Origin: a virus
DNA length: 64,000 bases
Direction: 5' to 3' (one strand)
Virus record (IMG/VR): IMGVR_UViG_3300044611_002466
Span: 1-64,000 of that record
Shown: positions 34,890-43,344 of the stretch, piece after piece
Layout: each line of letters opens with the position of its first letter
Numbering within the stretch: the first letter of the stretch is position 1
Notes under the pieces: generated by a model
The model's input: only the letters and a program-made list of their open reading frames with translations
Database searches by the model: none
Told to the model about the DNA's origin: nothing
Made by a program: the position numbers and the translations under genes

Positions 34890-35777
34890 ATGGCGGCCAA
34901 CGTCTTCATACACCCCGCGCATTATTACGCTCGGTACTTGGTTCTTCTCATGGACAACCCGTACAAGGAGTTGAACCCCGCGCTCGAACTCTGCGGACTC
35001 GCGGAGATGGACAAGCTGCAGCTCGAGCTGGCGGTCTCCGACATGGCGAGCCCGCCGCCGGACTTCCGTCCATGGGACCGGCAGCACGCGCCCTCCGTCA
35101 AATGGCTCCGCCAGAAGAAGGTCTACTCGCTGCTTCACCAGGACTCCGCGGCGGAGGGCATGTCGGCCATCGTCGCGCATCGGCGTATACGCGAGGCGAT
35201 CGAGCGCATGCTCATCGGCAACGTGAGCCACGCGGAGATCTCCTTCCACCTGAAGAGCCTCGGGTACTCCGTGGAGGAGGCAGCAGTCGCCGACTTCCGG
35301 CACTTCTTCTGGAACACAGAGATCATGGGGGGCGCCGACTGGGCGCACTACTTCCGCGAGGACGACCGCGGCCGGACGCGGGACTTGCAGGGCCAGTACG
35401 CCGCCGCGCGCATCTCCGGCCCCCAGTTCGCGCTCTATCGGTCCGGCATCAAGGTGGAGGTCGACCGGCGCAAGGTCCTGGAGGAGGTGCACGACGAGCT
35501 CTACCACACCTTCCTGGAGGTACGTGCGCTGCCTACCTCCGAGAAGAAGGTGGAGATGCTGTCCACCATCTCGCGCAGCCTCGTGAAGGTGACCGAGCGC
35601 ATCGAGGCTGGCGACAGCGCGCTGTCTGACGTGCTCCGGAAGTTCGAGAAGTTCCGGATGGCCTCGAACGCGGAGCCGCTGCCTACTATGCGGCAGCTTG
35701 CCCCCACGGGAACCGTGAGTGATAGGGGGAGGCGTGTACTCACCACCACGGCCGACAAGGAGCCCCATGCACAATAG
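34890..35777 (+). CDS. Unknown helical protein
   Basis: 295 residues, mainly helical, with a helix-turn-helix-like stretch (NVSHAEISFHLKSLGYSVEE) near residue 110 and aromatic-rich flanks. It could bind DNA, for example as a small terminase or packaging factor, but it is not next to the large terminase and no signature confirms this. Lies 7 bases after the preceding gene and overlaps the next by 11. Confidence 0.65.
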   Translation: MAANVFIHPAHYYARYLVLLMDNPYKELNPALELCGLAEMDKLQLELAVSDMASPPPDFRPWDRQHAPSVKWLRQKKVYSLLHQDSAAEGMSAIVAHRRIREAIERMLIGNVSHAEISFHLKSLGYSVEEAAVADFRHFFWNTEIMGGADWAHYFREDDRGRTRDLQGQYAAARISGPQFALYRSGIKVEVDRRKVLEEVHDELYHTFLEVRALPTSEKKVEMLSTISRSLVKVTERIEAGDSALSDVLRKFEKFRMASNAEPLPTMRQLAPTGTVSDRGRRVLTTTADKEPHAQ

Positions 35778-36192
35778 CCTCGCCACTGCCCCCGCCTCCA
35801 AAAGGGACTTGGTCGCCGCGTTCGCCGCGGGCGTGGAGACCTTCAAGCGCACTTCGCTCTCCCTGGACGTGAGGGAGACGCTGGAGGGGGAGTTCTGCAC
35901 CACCACCGCGGTGTTCAAGCCCAACGGCGACATCATCTTCCAGCTGTTCCCCGTGGACTTGAAGCAGCTCGGGGGGGATGAGAAGGGCCGGGCGTTGCTC
36001 AGCGAGCTCGTCGAGGTCTACTTCTCCGTCACGGACCGCTTCTCCGCCGACTGGGTGCCCGAGCTCAAGAGCTGGGCCCTCAAGGCTGGCGGCTTGGCGA
36101 ACGCGTTGAGCTACGACAAGACGCATCATGTCGACGGCTTCGCCACCTACGTCAATCAGGCGCTGGCCGACCTCAAGGGGATGGCATCGTGA
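35767..36192 (+). CDS. Unknown small protein
   Basis: 141 residues, alpha/beta, starting at ATG 35767 with an AAGGAG ribosome-binding site. Contains LEGEFCTTTAVFKPNGDIIF, a beta-hairpin-like start, then helices. No family recognised. Overlaps the next gene by four bases. Confidence 0.7.
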   Translation: MHNSLATAPASKRDLVAAFAAGVETFKRTSLSLDVRETLEGEFCTTTAVFKPNGDIIFQLFPVDLKQLGGDEKGRALLSELVEVYFSVTDRFSADWVPELKSWALKAGGLANALSYDKTHHVDGFATYVNQALADLKGMAS

Positions 36193-36593
36193 TCCGCTCG
36201 AACACCTTTCCCACCGCGTTCGCCCTGGCCTCCTGGATGCGTGACTCGGGCTACGGCCCGCAGGACATCACCATCACGGGCGGGCAGAACCAGTCCGGAC
36301 ACATCGACATCCTCTATGACGACGCGGACCCCACGGGCGTCGCGGCCGGCGCCGGCGCCGCGAATGTGGACCTTGCGGAGGGCGCCAGGCTGCAGCGCAT
36401 TCGCGTCTCCGCAACGGGCGGCAACACCACCCTGAACATCCTCGGGCTCGGCTCCTTCACCATCCTCAGCGGCGACACGTTCGAGATCGACTGGGAGGGG
36501 CGCTACGTCGGCACCGGAGTGGCCGCAGCAGAGAACCGCATCGCGATCGGCGCCAACAGCCTCTACTTCGTGAGCTGGCTGGATCGGAGTTAA
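36189..36593 (+). CDS. Unknown small beta-rich protein, last gene of the unit
   Basis: 134 residues starting at GTG 36189 within the previous stop codon. Beta-rich, Gly/Ala-rich (DITITGGQNQSGHIDILYDD; NILGLGSFTILSGDTFEID), suggestive of a virion decoration or fibre-associated fold. It ends the rightward unit in front of a strong hairpin. Confidence 0.68.
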   Translation: MIRSNTFPTAFALASWMRDSGYGPQDITITGGQNQSGHIDILYDDADPTGVAAGAGAANVDLAEGARLQRIRVSATGGNTTLNILGLGSFTILSGDTFEIDWEGRYVGTGVAAAENRIAIGANSLYFVSWLDRS

Positions 36594-36595
36594 AG

Positions 36596-36623
36596 GAACG
36601 GCCCCCTCAGGAGAGGGCCGTTC
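36596..36623. terminator. Bidirectional hairpin between converging units
   Basis: A 13-bp stem (GAACGGCCC on one arm, GGGCCGTTC on the other, one internal mismatch) with a two-base loop separates the rightward unit from RNase HII. It overlaps the RNase HII stop codon, so it can end transcription from both sides. Confidence 0.75.
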
Positions 36624-37230
36624 TGCATGCCTGCTCTCGGTGGTGCGGGGACATCCCGTACTTCCGGAGCGCGGCGATGTGCACGCTCGTCTGCTTGCCG
36701 CCCCCCGCGTACCCCATGTTGGAGTCCCAGCGGTACACCGGGAACTCCTGGTGCAGCTTCAGCATGAGGTCGTCGCGGTAGGTCTTCGCGATGATCGAAG
36801 CCGCAGCCACGAGCCAGAACTTCGAGTCCGCCTGGGGGATCACACGCTGATTGACCCTCCAGCTCAGACCTTCCACCCGGACGCTGCCGTCGACCACGAG
36901 CACGTTCAGCGGGGCCTCCCCCTCCACCACGTGCAGCGCCAGGAGCTTCGACCACCTCAGCGCGCCGCTGTAGCCCCGTCTGTCGATGTCCTCGGCGGAG
37001 ACCTCCCCGATGCCCACGGAGGCGCCCTGCTCCACGAGCCAGGGCATCAGCCGCCCCATGATCTCGGCCCTCTGCGCTGGCGTGGTCTTCTTCGAGTCCC
37101 GTACCCCCGGGACCGGCCACCACGCCTGAAAGTCGTCGAAGTTCGCCGGCGCGTCTACCGCGACAGCCACCGAGACCAGCGGGCCCGCGAGAGCTCCGTA
37201 CCCAACTTCGTCCAGGCCCGCGTACCTCAG
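36607..37230 (-). CDS. rnhB: Ribonuclease HII
   Basis: About 207 residues. All signature parts are present: GLDEVGYGALAGP near the start (catalytic Asp-Glu), VRDSKK, VVDGSVRVEG, DSKFWLVAAASIIAKTYRDD, and YRWDSNMGY. It removes ribonucleotides and RNA primers from DNA. The catalytic N-terminus is in frame only if translation begins upstream of the first GTG (37170); no ATG, GTG or TTG exists there, so the best start is CTG 37230, overlapping the upstream stop as CTGA. Very likely functional, with translational coupling to the preceding gene. Confidence 0.9.
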   Translation of the reverse strand: MRYAGLDEVGYGALAGPLVSVAVAVDAPANFDDFQAWWPVPGVRDSKKTTPAQRAEIMGRLMPWLVEQGASVGIGEVSAEDIDRRGYSGALRWSKLLALHVVEGEAPLNVLVVDGSVRVEGLSWRVNQRVIPQADSKFWLVAAASIIAKTYRDDLMLKLHQEFPVYRWDSNMGYAGGGKQTSVHIAALRKYGMSPHHREQACRTALS

Positions 37231-37433
37231 AGCACACCACCGGCCGCGGCGAACCCCACGCGGGCCACATCGAGCAGGCGTTCGCGTACCAGGCCTGCCG
37301 TGTGAATGACCTCTTCTGACATCCCGGCAGGGTGCTTGAGGACATCAATGGCGGTGTCAAACAGCACCCTGTCCGCCGGATGTAGCCAGTCGCGTGCATC
37401 ACGGGAGAGCCCCTTTTGCAGCTCGGGCGACAT
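37227..37433 (-). CDS. Unknown small helical protein
   Basis: 68 residues, helical (RDWLHPADRVLFDTAIDVLK). Starts at ATG 37433 overlapping the pentapeptide-gene stop (TGATG) with a GGAGGAG site. Ends in CTGA shared with the RNase HII start. Function unknown; may mainly serve coupled translation of RNase HII. Confidence 0.7.
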   Translation of the reverse strand: MSPELQKGLSRDARDWLHPADRVLFDTAIDVLKHPAGMSEEVIHTAGLVRERLLDVARVGFAAAGGVL

Positions 37434-38275
37434 CACTCCTCCCAGCGAGGAAAGGCCTCGCGGAACTCGTTGATACGCTCGGCGTCCCACGCGGGGCACC
37501 TCTCGTCCAGCACCATCTTCATGAGATCGTAGGGACGCAGACTCGGTCCGGGGATCCACAGGTCCTTGCTCTCGTAGAAATGAGCCGCTCTTCGGACCGA
37601 ACACTCCCCGTAGGGGCAGTCTCGTCCGGCACTCCAGCGATCGAATGCTGTGGGATCTGGATGACACGCGGCGTCAAACCGCATGAGTTCCAGCACCGTT
37701 TCGTCGCGAAGGGCGCCCCATCGAGCGAGGAGCATCATGGTGGGAGAGGGCAGCCGGGCCAAATCCAGGTTGGCGTTCTGGAGCCAAGCGTACTGAAGGG
37801 CAGTCTCGCCCAGGCTCGCCTGCCGAAGATTGGCGCCACGGAAGTCAGCCCAATCGGCACTGGCGAAGTCGAGACATGCGTTCTCCAGGTTGGCCCTGGC
37901 GAACTTAGCATATCTGAGATGAGCACCTGACAGGTCAGCCCCCGAAAGATCTGACCCAGTTAGGTCGGCATGCGACAGGTCGGCACCGGTGAACTTGGCA
38001 TGGCGCAGATCCGCGTCGCGCAGATCTGCGTACCTGAGGTTGGCTTCTATGAAGTCCGCACACTGGAGCACGGCGCCACGGAGGCTGATCTGATGTAGAT
38101 CTGCAGACTGACATACGAGTCGATCGGGCTGGCCATCGGCGCCGAGGCGGGCTGCGATGCTCGGCTTGGCGCCGAAGCCGTGCACGTGAGCGCCGTAGGT
38201 GTCACGCGCCCACGCGCAGTGACCGGGGTACCAGGTCAGATGTGCAAGGTGTTGTGGGATGGAACCGTTGTCCAT
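37433..38275 (-). CDS. Pentapeptide-repeat protein
   Basis: 280 residues. Residues about 55-170 are A(D/N)Lxx pentapeptide repeats (ANLRYADLRDADLRHAKF, ADLSHADLTGSDLSGADL), forming a right-handed quadrilateral beta-helix. Flanks are non-repeat; the C-terminal 100 residues contain CPYGEC and helices. Pentapeptide proteins often mimic DNA and bind gyrase or other nucleic-acid enzymes; here that is only a family-based possibility. It sits in a minus-strand accessory unit with RNase HII. Confidence 0.88.
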   Translation of the reverse strand: MDNGSIPQHLAHLTWYPGHCAWARDTYGAHVHGFGAKPSIAARLGADGQPDRLVCQSADLHQISLRGAVLQCADFIEANLRYADLRDADLRHAKFTGADLSHADLTGSDLSGADLSGAHLRYAKFARANLENACLDFASADWADFRGANLRQASLGETALQYAWLQNANLDLARLPSPTMMLLARWGALRDETVLELMRFDAACHPDPTAFDRWSAGRDCPYGECSVRRAAHFYESKDLWIPGPSLRPYDLMKMVLDERCPAWDAERINEFREAFPRWEE

Positions 38276-38308
38276 GTCAACCTCTGGTTCGAGGGAGTTT
38301 GATCTCTT

Positions 38309-38548
38309 TCAAGATGCTACACGCGGTAGGCTGGATCGAAGATCGGCCATAACTTCTTCATCTGAGCCTTGAAGTGCATCCGCAATCGCTGAATGTCGCG
38401 AAATACCGGACACCTCGTCCGCTGTAAGTCGAACACCAAGACCCCGCCGCGCTGCGCGCATTATCCGTCGGTATGCACGGCGAACAGTCATGACCTCCTG
38501 CTCGTACGGGGTCAGGCATTGCGCCTTCTGACGACCGGAGCGTGGCAT
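38309..38548 (-). CDS. Unknown small basic protein
   Basis: 79 residues, Arg-rich N-terminal half (VRRAYRRIMRAARRG) and an acidic end. Starts at ATG 38548. Could bind nucleic acid; no fold recognised. Lies in the accessory minus-strand unit. Confidence 0.6.
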   Translation of the reverse strand: MPRSGRQKAQCLTPYEQEVMTVRRAYRRIMRAARRGLGVRLTADEVSGISRHSAIADALQGSDEEVMADLRSSLPRVAS

Positions 38549-38556
38549 GGCTACGG

Positions 38557-38829
38557 CTACCTTCCCCGCCGGTGGCGCCGGTTGGCGGCGTCCATCTTGG
38601 CGCGGATCTGCTCGGGGGTCTCGCGCACCCGGAGTTTCAGAACGCCGACCGGATCGTCGCTGAGTAGGATCGAGGTGACGCCCTCGTCGGGGATGACGCC
38701 GACGATGATGGCGGGGTCCACGTAGGCGGGCCCGATGTCGCGCCATTCAGCAGGCGCGTCCATGATCTCTCGGTAGGCCCGTCCCGGGTGCGTCACAAAT
38801 TCGACGGCGGTGTATTTGATGAGGGCCAT
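38557..38829 (-). CDS. Unknown small protein
   Basis: 90 residues starting MALIKYTAVEFVTHPGRAY, beta-rich first half (VDPAIIVGVIPDEGVTSILL) and basic C-terminus. An AGGA site lies 8 bases before ATG 38829. Function unknown. Confidence 0.65.
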   Translation of the reverse strand: MALIKYTAVEFVTHPGRAYREIMDAPAEWRDIGPAYVDPAIIVGVIPDEGVTSILLSDDPVGVLKLRVRETPEQIRAKMDAANRRHRRGR

Positions 38830-38834
38830 GGTGA

Positions 38835-38981
38835 TCATCCTGTGGTGGTGGTGGCGCGCTCGGTGATGATGCGCTCGATGCTGTCGGGGGTCTCGGTGCG
38901 TACCAGACGGAGGCACTCGGAGTAGCTCCACCCGGTGCGCTGCTGGAGCGCGCGGGCTTCTCGTTGCGGCTTGGCTGCCAT
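38835..38981 (-). CDS. Very small Arg-rich protein
   Basis: 48 residues starting MAAKPQREARALQQRTGWSY. The ALQQRTGWSYSECLRLVR segment resembles a short helical motif found in small actinobacterial and phage proteins; function unknown. Ends just before the next small gene. Confidence 0.55.
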   Translation of the reverse strand: MAAKPQREARALQQRTGWSYSECLRLVRTETPDSIERIITERATTTTG

Positions 38982-39033
38982 GGTGTCTCCGAGGCCCCCG
39001 GCTACCAGAAGGCGGCCGGGAGCGGATGGATGG

Positions 39034-39171
39034 TCAGTTGAGCGTGCCGGCGCTGTCACCGGCGACGCCGGTCGCGCCGTCGAGAGGCCAGCCGCCGTTG
39101 CAGCCTTCGAGAGGGGCGATCTGGGACGGTGTGGATGCGGTTCCCGCCTTGAGACCGGTCTTGGCCTTCAT
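39034..39171 (-). CDS. 45-residue peptide gene
   Basis: Starts MKAKTGLKAGTASTPSQIAP and ends with a Gly/Asp-rich stretch containing one Cys (EGCNGGWPLDGATG). AAAGGAG lies 8 bases before the ATG, so translation is likely. No homology recognised; the short basic leader followed by a Gly/Ser/Asp-rich half recalls modified-peptide precursors but no modification enzyme is seen nearby. Confidence 0.5.
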   Translation of the reverse strand: MKAKTGLKAGTASTPSQIAPLEGCNGGWPLDGATGVAGDSAGTLN

Positions 39172-39260
39172 GATGTGTGCTCCTTTGTTCCCCGGGATGG
39201 GGCAGTCCCTCACCGCGCGTCATCGGTGAGGGACTGGCCAGCCCCGGGCGCTGGCGGTGG

Positions 39261-39761
39261 TTAGGCGGTCTGAAGGCTCTTGAGACGCGCCGCCGCCGCC
39301 TGCTCGGTCGCCTTGGCGGCTTTGAGGGCCGCCTCTGCCACGCGGAGACGGGGCAACGTCGTCGTCGGGTTCGCGCGCCACGCGAAACCGGCGGAGTTGT
39401 CCTCCTGCTCCGCCTTGAGGCGGGCGGAGTAGGCGCCCATGTACGCCTCCGCCGCCTCGATGGCGGCCATCTCGGTGTCCCAATCTCGCAGCGGCGCGCG
39501 GCCGCTGGAGAGGATGACCCCGTCTGGGGTACGGAGCTGCGCCTTTGGCCAGAAGCGAGACAGCCCGCCGAAGAAGTCGGCCGCGGCCAGCTCCTCCTCG
39601 GTGATCTCGATCACCGACGTACCGTCCGGCGGACCGGCCGCCATGTAGGTCGTGTCGCCGTCGTTGCAGGTGATGAACGACACGTCTGCGGAGTAGCGCC
39701 ACACAGAGAGGTTCTGAGGGCCGAAAACCGGCAAATAGCCCTGTCCTGGAACGTAGATCAT
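39261..39761 (-). CDS. Unknown protein with C-terminal coiled coil
   Basis: 166 residues from ATG 39761 (GGAG site six bases upstream; ATG 39773 is an alternative). Beta-rich N-terminus, then a long Ala/Lys/Glu helix (LRVAEAALKAAKATEQAAAA). Gene stands apart from its neighbours by about 90 bases each side. Function unknown. Confidence 0.65.
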   Translation of the reverse strand: MIYVPGQGYLPVFGPQNLSVWRYSADVSFITCNDGDTTYMAAGPPDGTSVIEITEEELAAADFFGGLSRFWPKAQLRTPDGVILSSGRAPLRDWDTEMAAIEAAEAYMGAYSARLKAEQEDNSAGFAWRANPTTTLPRLRVAEAALKAAKATEQAAAARLKSLQTA

Positions 39762-39868
39762 GGGGGACTCCATTCCCGGGTACGCCGGGCCGAATCTGTG
39801 AAGACACCAGTTGAATCCCCTGTCCCGGGGCTCGGCCGCGTCAGTGGGGACGTGGAACCCATGCGGCG

Positions 39869-40273
39869 TCAGGCCGCGGCGCAGTACCAGGGGGCGGGAA
39901 GCGGGAGGCGCACTTCCACGACATCCCAGCTTTCTCCGCCCGCGAGGGCTTGGAGGCGGGCGCGGTGGATGGGCAGGCGGGTGGCCGCGTCCTCCTGGTT
40001 CTTCGGGTTGACGTCGTTATCTGCCGTCCATGAGTCGAGACGGATCGATGCGGCCACCCGCTGCGCCTCCTGCGGCGCTCCATGGAAGATCACCTCCGGG
40101 GCCTTCGGATGGGGCCGCGTGAACGACCAGCCGTAGCTCTGCAGGAGCACCGCGTCGGCCAACGTGTCGGCCTGCTCTGAGGTGACCGCGTTGATGACCT
40201 CCTGGTTGGTGGGATGGCCGGTGACGCCAAGAACTGCACGAGAGCCGCCGGTCGAGGAGAAGAGAGACGACAT
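39869..40273 (-). CDS. Unknown protein
   Basis: 134 residues from ATG 40273 with a GGAG site. Contains VINAVTSEQADTLADAVLLQ, helical, and a beta-rich end (WDVVEVRLPLPAPW). No family recognised. Part of the accessory minus-strand unit. Confidence 0.65.
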   Translation of the reverse strand: MSSLFSSTGGSRAVLGVTGHPTNQEVINAVTSEQADTLADAVLLQSYGWSFTRPHPKAPEVIFHGAPQEAQRVAASIRLDSWTADNDVNPKNQEDAATRLPIHRARLQALAGGESWDVVEVRLPLPAPWYCAAA

Positions 40274-40318
40274 GATGTACTCCGTGTCCGCGTAGGACAG
40301 CGTGGTGTGTGGTTGCTT

Positions 40319-40672
40319 TTATTGTCTTCGAGGAAGCTGGTGCATCCGGGGGCTTGGACTTCTCAGCGAGTAGGGGTCTACCGCTGACTCCGGTCCAAGC
40401 CCCCGGATGAGTAGAAGGGCCGTCCAGCGAAACCGCGGATGTGCGATTCCGCTGGAGGCCACTGTGGCGTTGTTGACATCCGCCCACCCGACAAGGAGCT
40501 GTCGGATGAACCCGGACGTCACCGCCGTCCACGGAGCCGTGGCCGTGAGGACCAGGACCCATTGAAGCGGGTCCTCCCGAGGAACGAGCTCACTGCTCCG
40601 TAGGTCGCCGTCCAGCGCCCGGTTCGCCGACGCGGCGAACAGCGGTACCCAGGACAGCGACGGAGGACTCAC
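40319..40672 (-). CDS. Unknown protein, translationally coupled
   Basis: 117 residues starting at GTG 40672 in a GTGA overlap with the upstream stop. Beta-rich with hydrophobic strands (LQWVLVLTATAPWTAV). No family recognised and codon pattern is moderately convincing only. Confidence 0.5.
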   Translation of the reverse strand: MSPPSLSWVPLFAASANRALDGDLRSSELVPREDPLQWVLVLTATAPWTAVTSGFIRQLLVGWADVNNATVASSGIAHPRFRWTALLLIRGLGPESAVDPYSLRSPSPRMHQLPRRQ

Positions 40673-41439
40673 GTGCCGAGCTCGGCACGGAGCTCCACCA
40701 TGGGACGGGAGGGATCCACGAGCCCGGCGCCGCTCAGCGCGAGGCCCAGCTCGGTGTCCTCGTGGACCTCGAGGAGGGAGTAGTGGGGCGCTGGAGCATC
40801 CAACACCTCCAGTACTACCCGAGCCCCGATGCTGTGCCGACGGATCCGCTCATGCAGGAGCGGAACTGCCTCGCTGAGAGGGGCGTCGTCCGCGGCGAGC
40901 ACGCCCTCCTCGCAGCCCGGCGCCATCCACCGGACCGGGACCACGATGGAGGTCCGGCGCCCGCTCTCGGTCTCCTCGAACACCCGGGCCGCGAGGTACG
41001 GCGCCAGATGGAGTCGACCCCGCTCCGCATCCCACTCGAGGCCGATACCGCCCCCTACGAGACGACCCTCGACGACCACGCGCCCGGCCGTCTCGAAGAC
41101 ATCCCTGGGGGGCACCCAGAGGTGGTACTGGCGCAGGGGAGCGGGCGCCCCCGCCACACCAAACACGTGCCGACCCTGGACGCGCAGAGTTCCACCATCA
41201 ACGGGAAAGTCCCGCATCGTCGCGTTGATGACGTCCCGGGCGGACACCAGAGTGTCGTCTGACGACACGTAGGGGGCCTGGGCAGCCCACATGCGAGGCA
41301 CACCTCGCTCATCCAGCCCGCCGAGGACGGCCACAGCCGTCCAGTGCGCGGGGATCTTGACGTCTTCCCCGGCCGTCACGCTGGTGGGAGGGAGGTATCT
41401 CCCCTCGACCCCCACCACAAATGCCTTCCTCATCATCAT
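40669..41439 (-). CDS. Unknown protein, first gene of the accessory unit
   Basis: About 256 residues. The start lies among clustered codons GTG 41445, ATG 41439, 41436 and 41433; GAGG five bases before 41439 favours that one. Mixed alpha/beta with two hydrophobic-strand clusters (RTSIVVPVRWMAPG; GARVVLEVLDAPA). No domain recognised. A CATAAG element lies 38 bases upstream, so it heads the leftward unit ending with RNase HII. Confidence 0.7.
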   Translation of the reverse strand: MMMRKAFVVGVEGRYLPPTSVTAGEDVKIPAHWTAVAVLGGLDERGVPRMWAAQAPYVSSDDTLVSARDVINATMRDFPVDGGTLRVQGRHVFGVAGAPAPLRQYHLWVPPRDVFETAGRVVVEGRLVGGGIGLEWDAERGRLHLAPYLAARVFEETESGRRTSIVVPVRWMAPGCEEGVLAADDAPLSEAVPLLHERIRRHSIGARVVLEVLDAPAPHYSLLEVHEDTELGLALSGAGLVDPSRPMVELRAELGT

Positions 41440-41476
41440 TTTCACCTCGGATGCTGGCGAGAGATGCCAGTACCTT

Positions 41477-41482
41477 CTTATG
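41477..41482 (-). promoter_or_regulatory. CATAAG element, accessory leftward unit
   Basis: Minus strand reads TCGTCATAAGAAGG in the divergent gap between the accessory unit and the large terminase. Confidence 0.5.
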
Positions 41483-41490
41483 ACGAGAAG

Positions 41491-43284
41491 ATGAGTCCAT
41501 TTAACGCGTCGGACCCCCTAAGCAGCGCATCCGTGATCAGGCAGCCGTCGGAGGACCGCCTGCTCGAGGAGTACCCCAGCCCCTGGGACTTCGAGCCTCC
41601 GACGCCAGACGCCTCACCGTGGGAGTACGCGAACGCGCTGCAGGACGCCGAAGATCTGATCGAGGTCTCCCCGTCCCAGTTCGTCGAGACCTCGATCTTG
41701 ATGCCAGATGCGGTGTCGAAGACCCTCGTGCCCTTCGATTTCAAGGAGCGCCCGTACCTGCGCCACATCTATGACACGCCGAGCAAGCGCATCCTGTTGA
41801 TGTGCGCTCGGCAGGTCGAGAAGAGTACGACTCTGGGGAACCGGATCCTCGCAGTCTCCTGCATCATCCCGCACTTCCGCACGCTCTACGTGTCTCCGTC
41901 GGCACAGCAGACTCAGGAGTTCAGCAAGACGCGTATCCGCGAGCTGCTCGAGACCTCTTCCGACCTCCGAAGGTGGTTTCCGTCGCACATGACGGACAAC
42001 GTGTTTGAGAAGCGCGCGATCAACCGAAGCACCGTGACGCTGCGGTACGCCTTCTTGAACGCGGACCGCTGTCGCGGACTGCGCGCGGACCTGGTGGCGT
42101 TGGACGAGATCCAGCACATCCACCTCGAGAACATCCCCGTCATCGAAGAGGCCGCATCCCACTCCCCGTACCGGAACTTCATCTACTCGGGCACCCCGCT
42201 CACGCTCGACAACCCGATGGAGCACTACTGGTCGAACTTCTCCACGCAGAACGAGTGGGTGGTGCCGTGCGAGCGCCACGGGGTGCCGAGGGATCCCGGC
42301 TCCTGGCACTGGAACATCCTCGCAGAGGACAACATCGGAAAGTTGGGCCTTATCTGCGACAAGTGTGGCGGGAGAATCAACGCGGCGCACCCGAAGGCGC
42401 AGTGGGTGCCCATGGGCTCCCCCGACCCTACGTTGAGCATCTTCGAGGGGTACCGCATCCCCCAGTTGATGGTTCCGTGGATCGAGTGGAAGGACCTCTT
42501 CACGAAGTACATAAACTACCCGCGCGCGATGTTCTTCAACGAGTGCCTCGGGCTCTCGTTCGACAGTGGGCAGCGGCCGCTGTCGGCGGCCGACATCCAG
42601 GTGAACTGCGATGAGAGGCAGCGCCTCGGTCCCGAGGCCGTGAAGCTATGGCGCGAGAAGCTGGCCGGCGTCCCCCTCTACGGAGGCATCGACTGGGGGC
42701 AGGACAGCTCGAAGTCCTACACCGTGATGAAGGTCGGGGGCTACCTCGAGGGGAAGTTCCGCGTCATCTTCGCGCACCGCTTCGTGGGCGCCGAGTCGGA
42801 CATCCGCGCGCAGATGGACAAGATCTGCCGCATCATCGACACTTTCCAGCTCGCGCGAGTCGGTGTCGACTACGGGGGCGGGCTCCACCCGAACGACGAG
42901 CTCCTGCGGAAGTACGGATCGCAGCGCATCGTGCGCTTCCAGTACTCGACGCCCAGCGTCTACATGAAGTGGGACGCACAGCTGGGGCGCTACGTCATCC
43001 ACCGCTCGGAGGTGATGTCGGCGATCTTCAACGCCATCAAGCGCGGGAACGTCTTCCGCTTCCCATCCTGGAAGGACTTCGCTCAGCCGTTCGCGGCGGA
43101 CATGCTCTCGATCTTCTCGGAGTACAACGAGTTCATGCACATGACGCAGTACAAGAAGACCCCAAACAACACCGACGACTCGTTCCACGCGCTGTTGTTC
43201 ATGACGTGCGCCTCGATGCTGGACGTTCCCCGTCCGGACATCTTCGTCCCGAGTGCGATGATCGACCAGCGCTTGGCGGGCTAA
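41491..43284 (+). CDS. Terminase large subunit
   Basis: 597 residues (ATG 41464 is an alternative start; neither has a strong ribosome-binding site). ATPase: a P-loop ARQVEKST (106-113) that has Glu in place of the usual Gly before Lys, Walker B LVALDE (201-206). A Cys/His cluster (VPCERHG...CDKCGG) follows. Nuclease: DWGQDSSKS near 400, GVDYGG near 457 and NTDDSFHA near 560 supply the RNase-H-like acidic residues. It cuts concatemeric DNA and drives packaging through the portal. Encoded alone, between minus-strand units. Confidence 0.93.
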   Translation: MSPFNASDPLSSASVIRQPSEDRLLEEYPSPWDFEPPTPDASPWEYANALQDAEDLIEVSPSQFVETSILMPDAVSKTLVPFDFKERPYLRHIYDTPSKRILLMCARQVEKSTTLGNRILAVSCIIPHFRTLYVSPSAQQTQEFSKTRIRELLETSSDLRRWFPSHMTDNVFEKRAINRSTVTLRYAFLNADRCRGLRADLVALDEIQHIHLENIPVIEEAASHSPYRNFIYSGTPLTLDNPMEHYWSNFSTQNEWVVPCERHGVPRDPGSWHWNILAEDNIGKLGLICDKCGGRINAAHPKAQWVPMGSPDPTLSIFEGYRIPQLMVPWIEWKDLFTKYINYPRAMFFNECLGLSFDSGQRPLSAADIQVNCDERQRLGPEAVKLWREKLAGVPLYGGIDWGQDSSKSYTVMKVGGYLEGKFRVIFAHRFVGAESDIRAQMDKICRIIDTFQLARVGVDYGGGLHPNDELLRKYGSQRIVRFQYSTPSVYMKWDAQLGRYVIHRSEVMSAIFNAIKRGNVFRFPSWKDFAQPFAADMLSIFSEYNEFMHMTQYKKTPNNTDDSFHALLFMTCASMLDVPRPDIFVPSAMIDQRLAG

Positions 43285-43291
43285 AAGGGAA

Positions 43292-43319
43292 GCGGAGGGG
43301 GCTTGTGGCCCTCCCCCGC
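43292..43319 (+). terminator. Hairpin after the terminase gene
   Basis: GC-rich stem (GCGGAGGGGGC against GCCCTCCCCCGC with a bulge) eight bases after the terminase stop. No U-tract; could end transcription from either converging gene. Confidence 0.45.
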
Positions 43320-43344
43320 ACTCCCCCTCAGTCCGCCGACGGTC

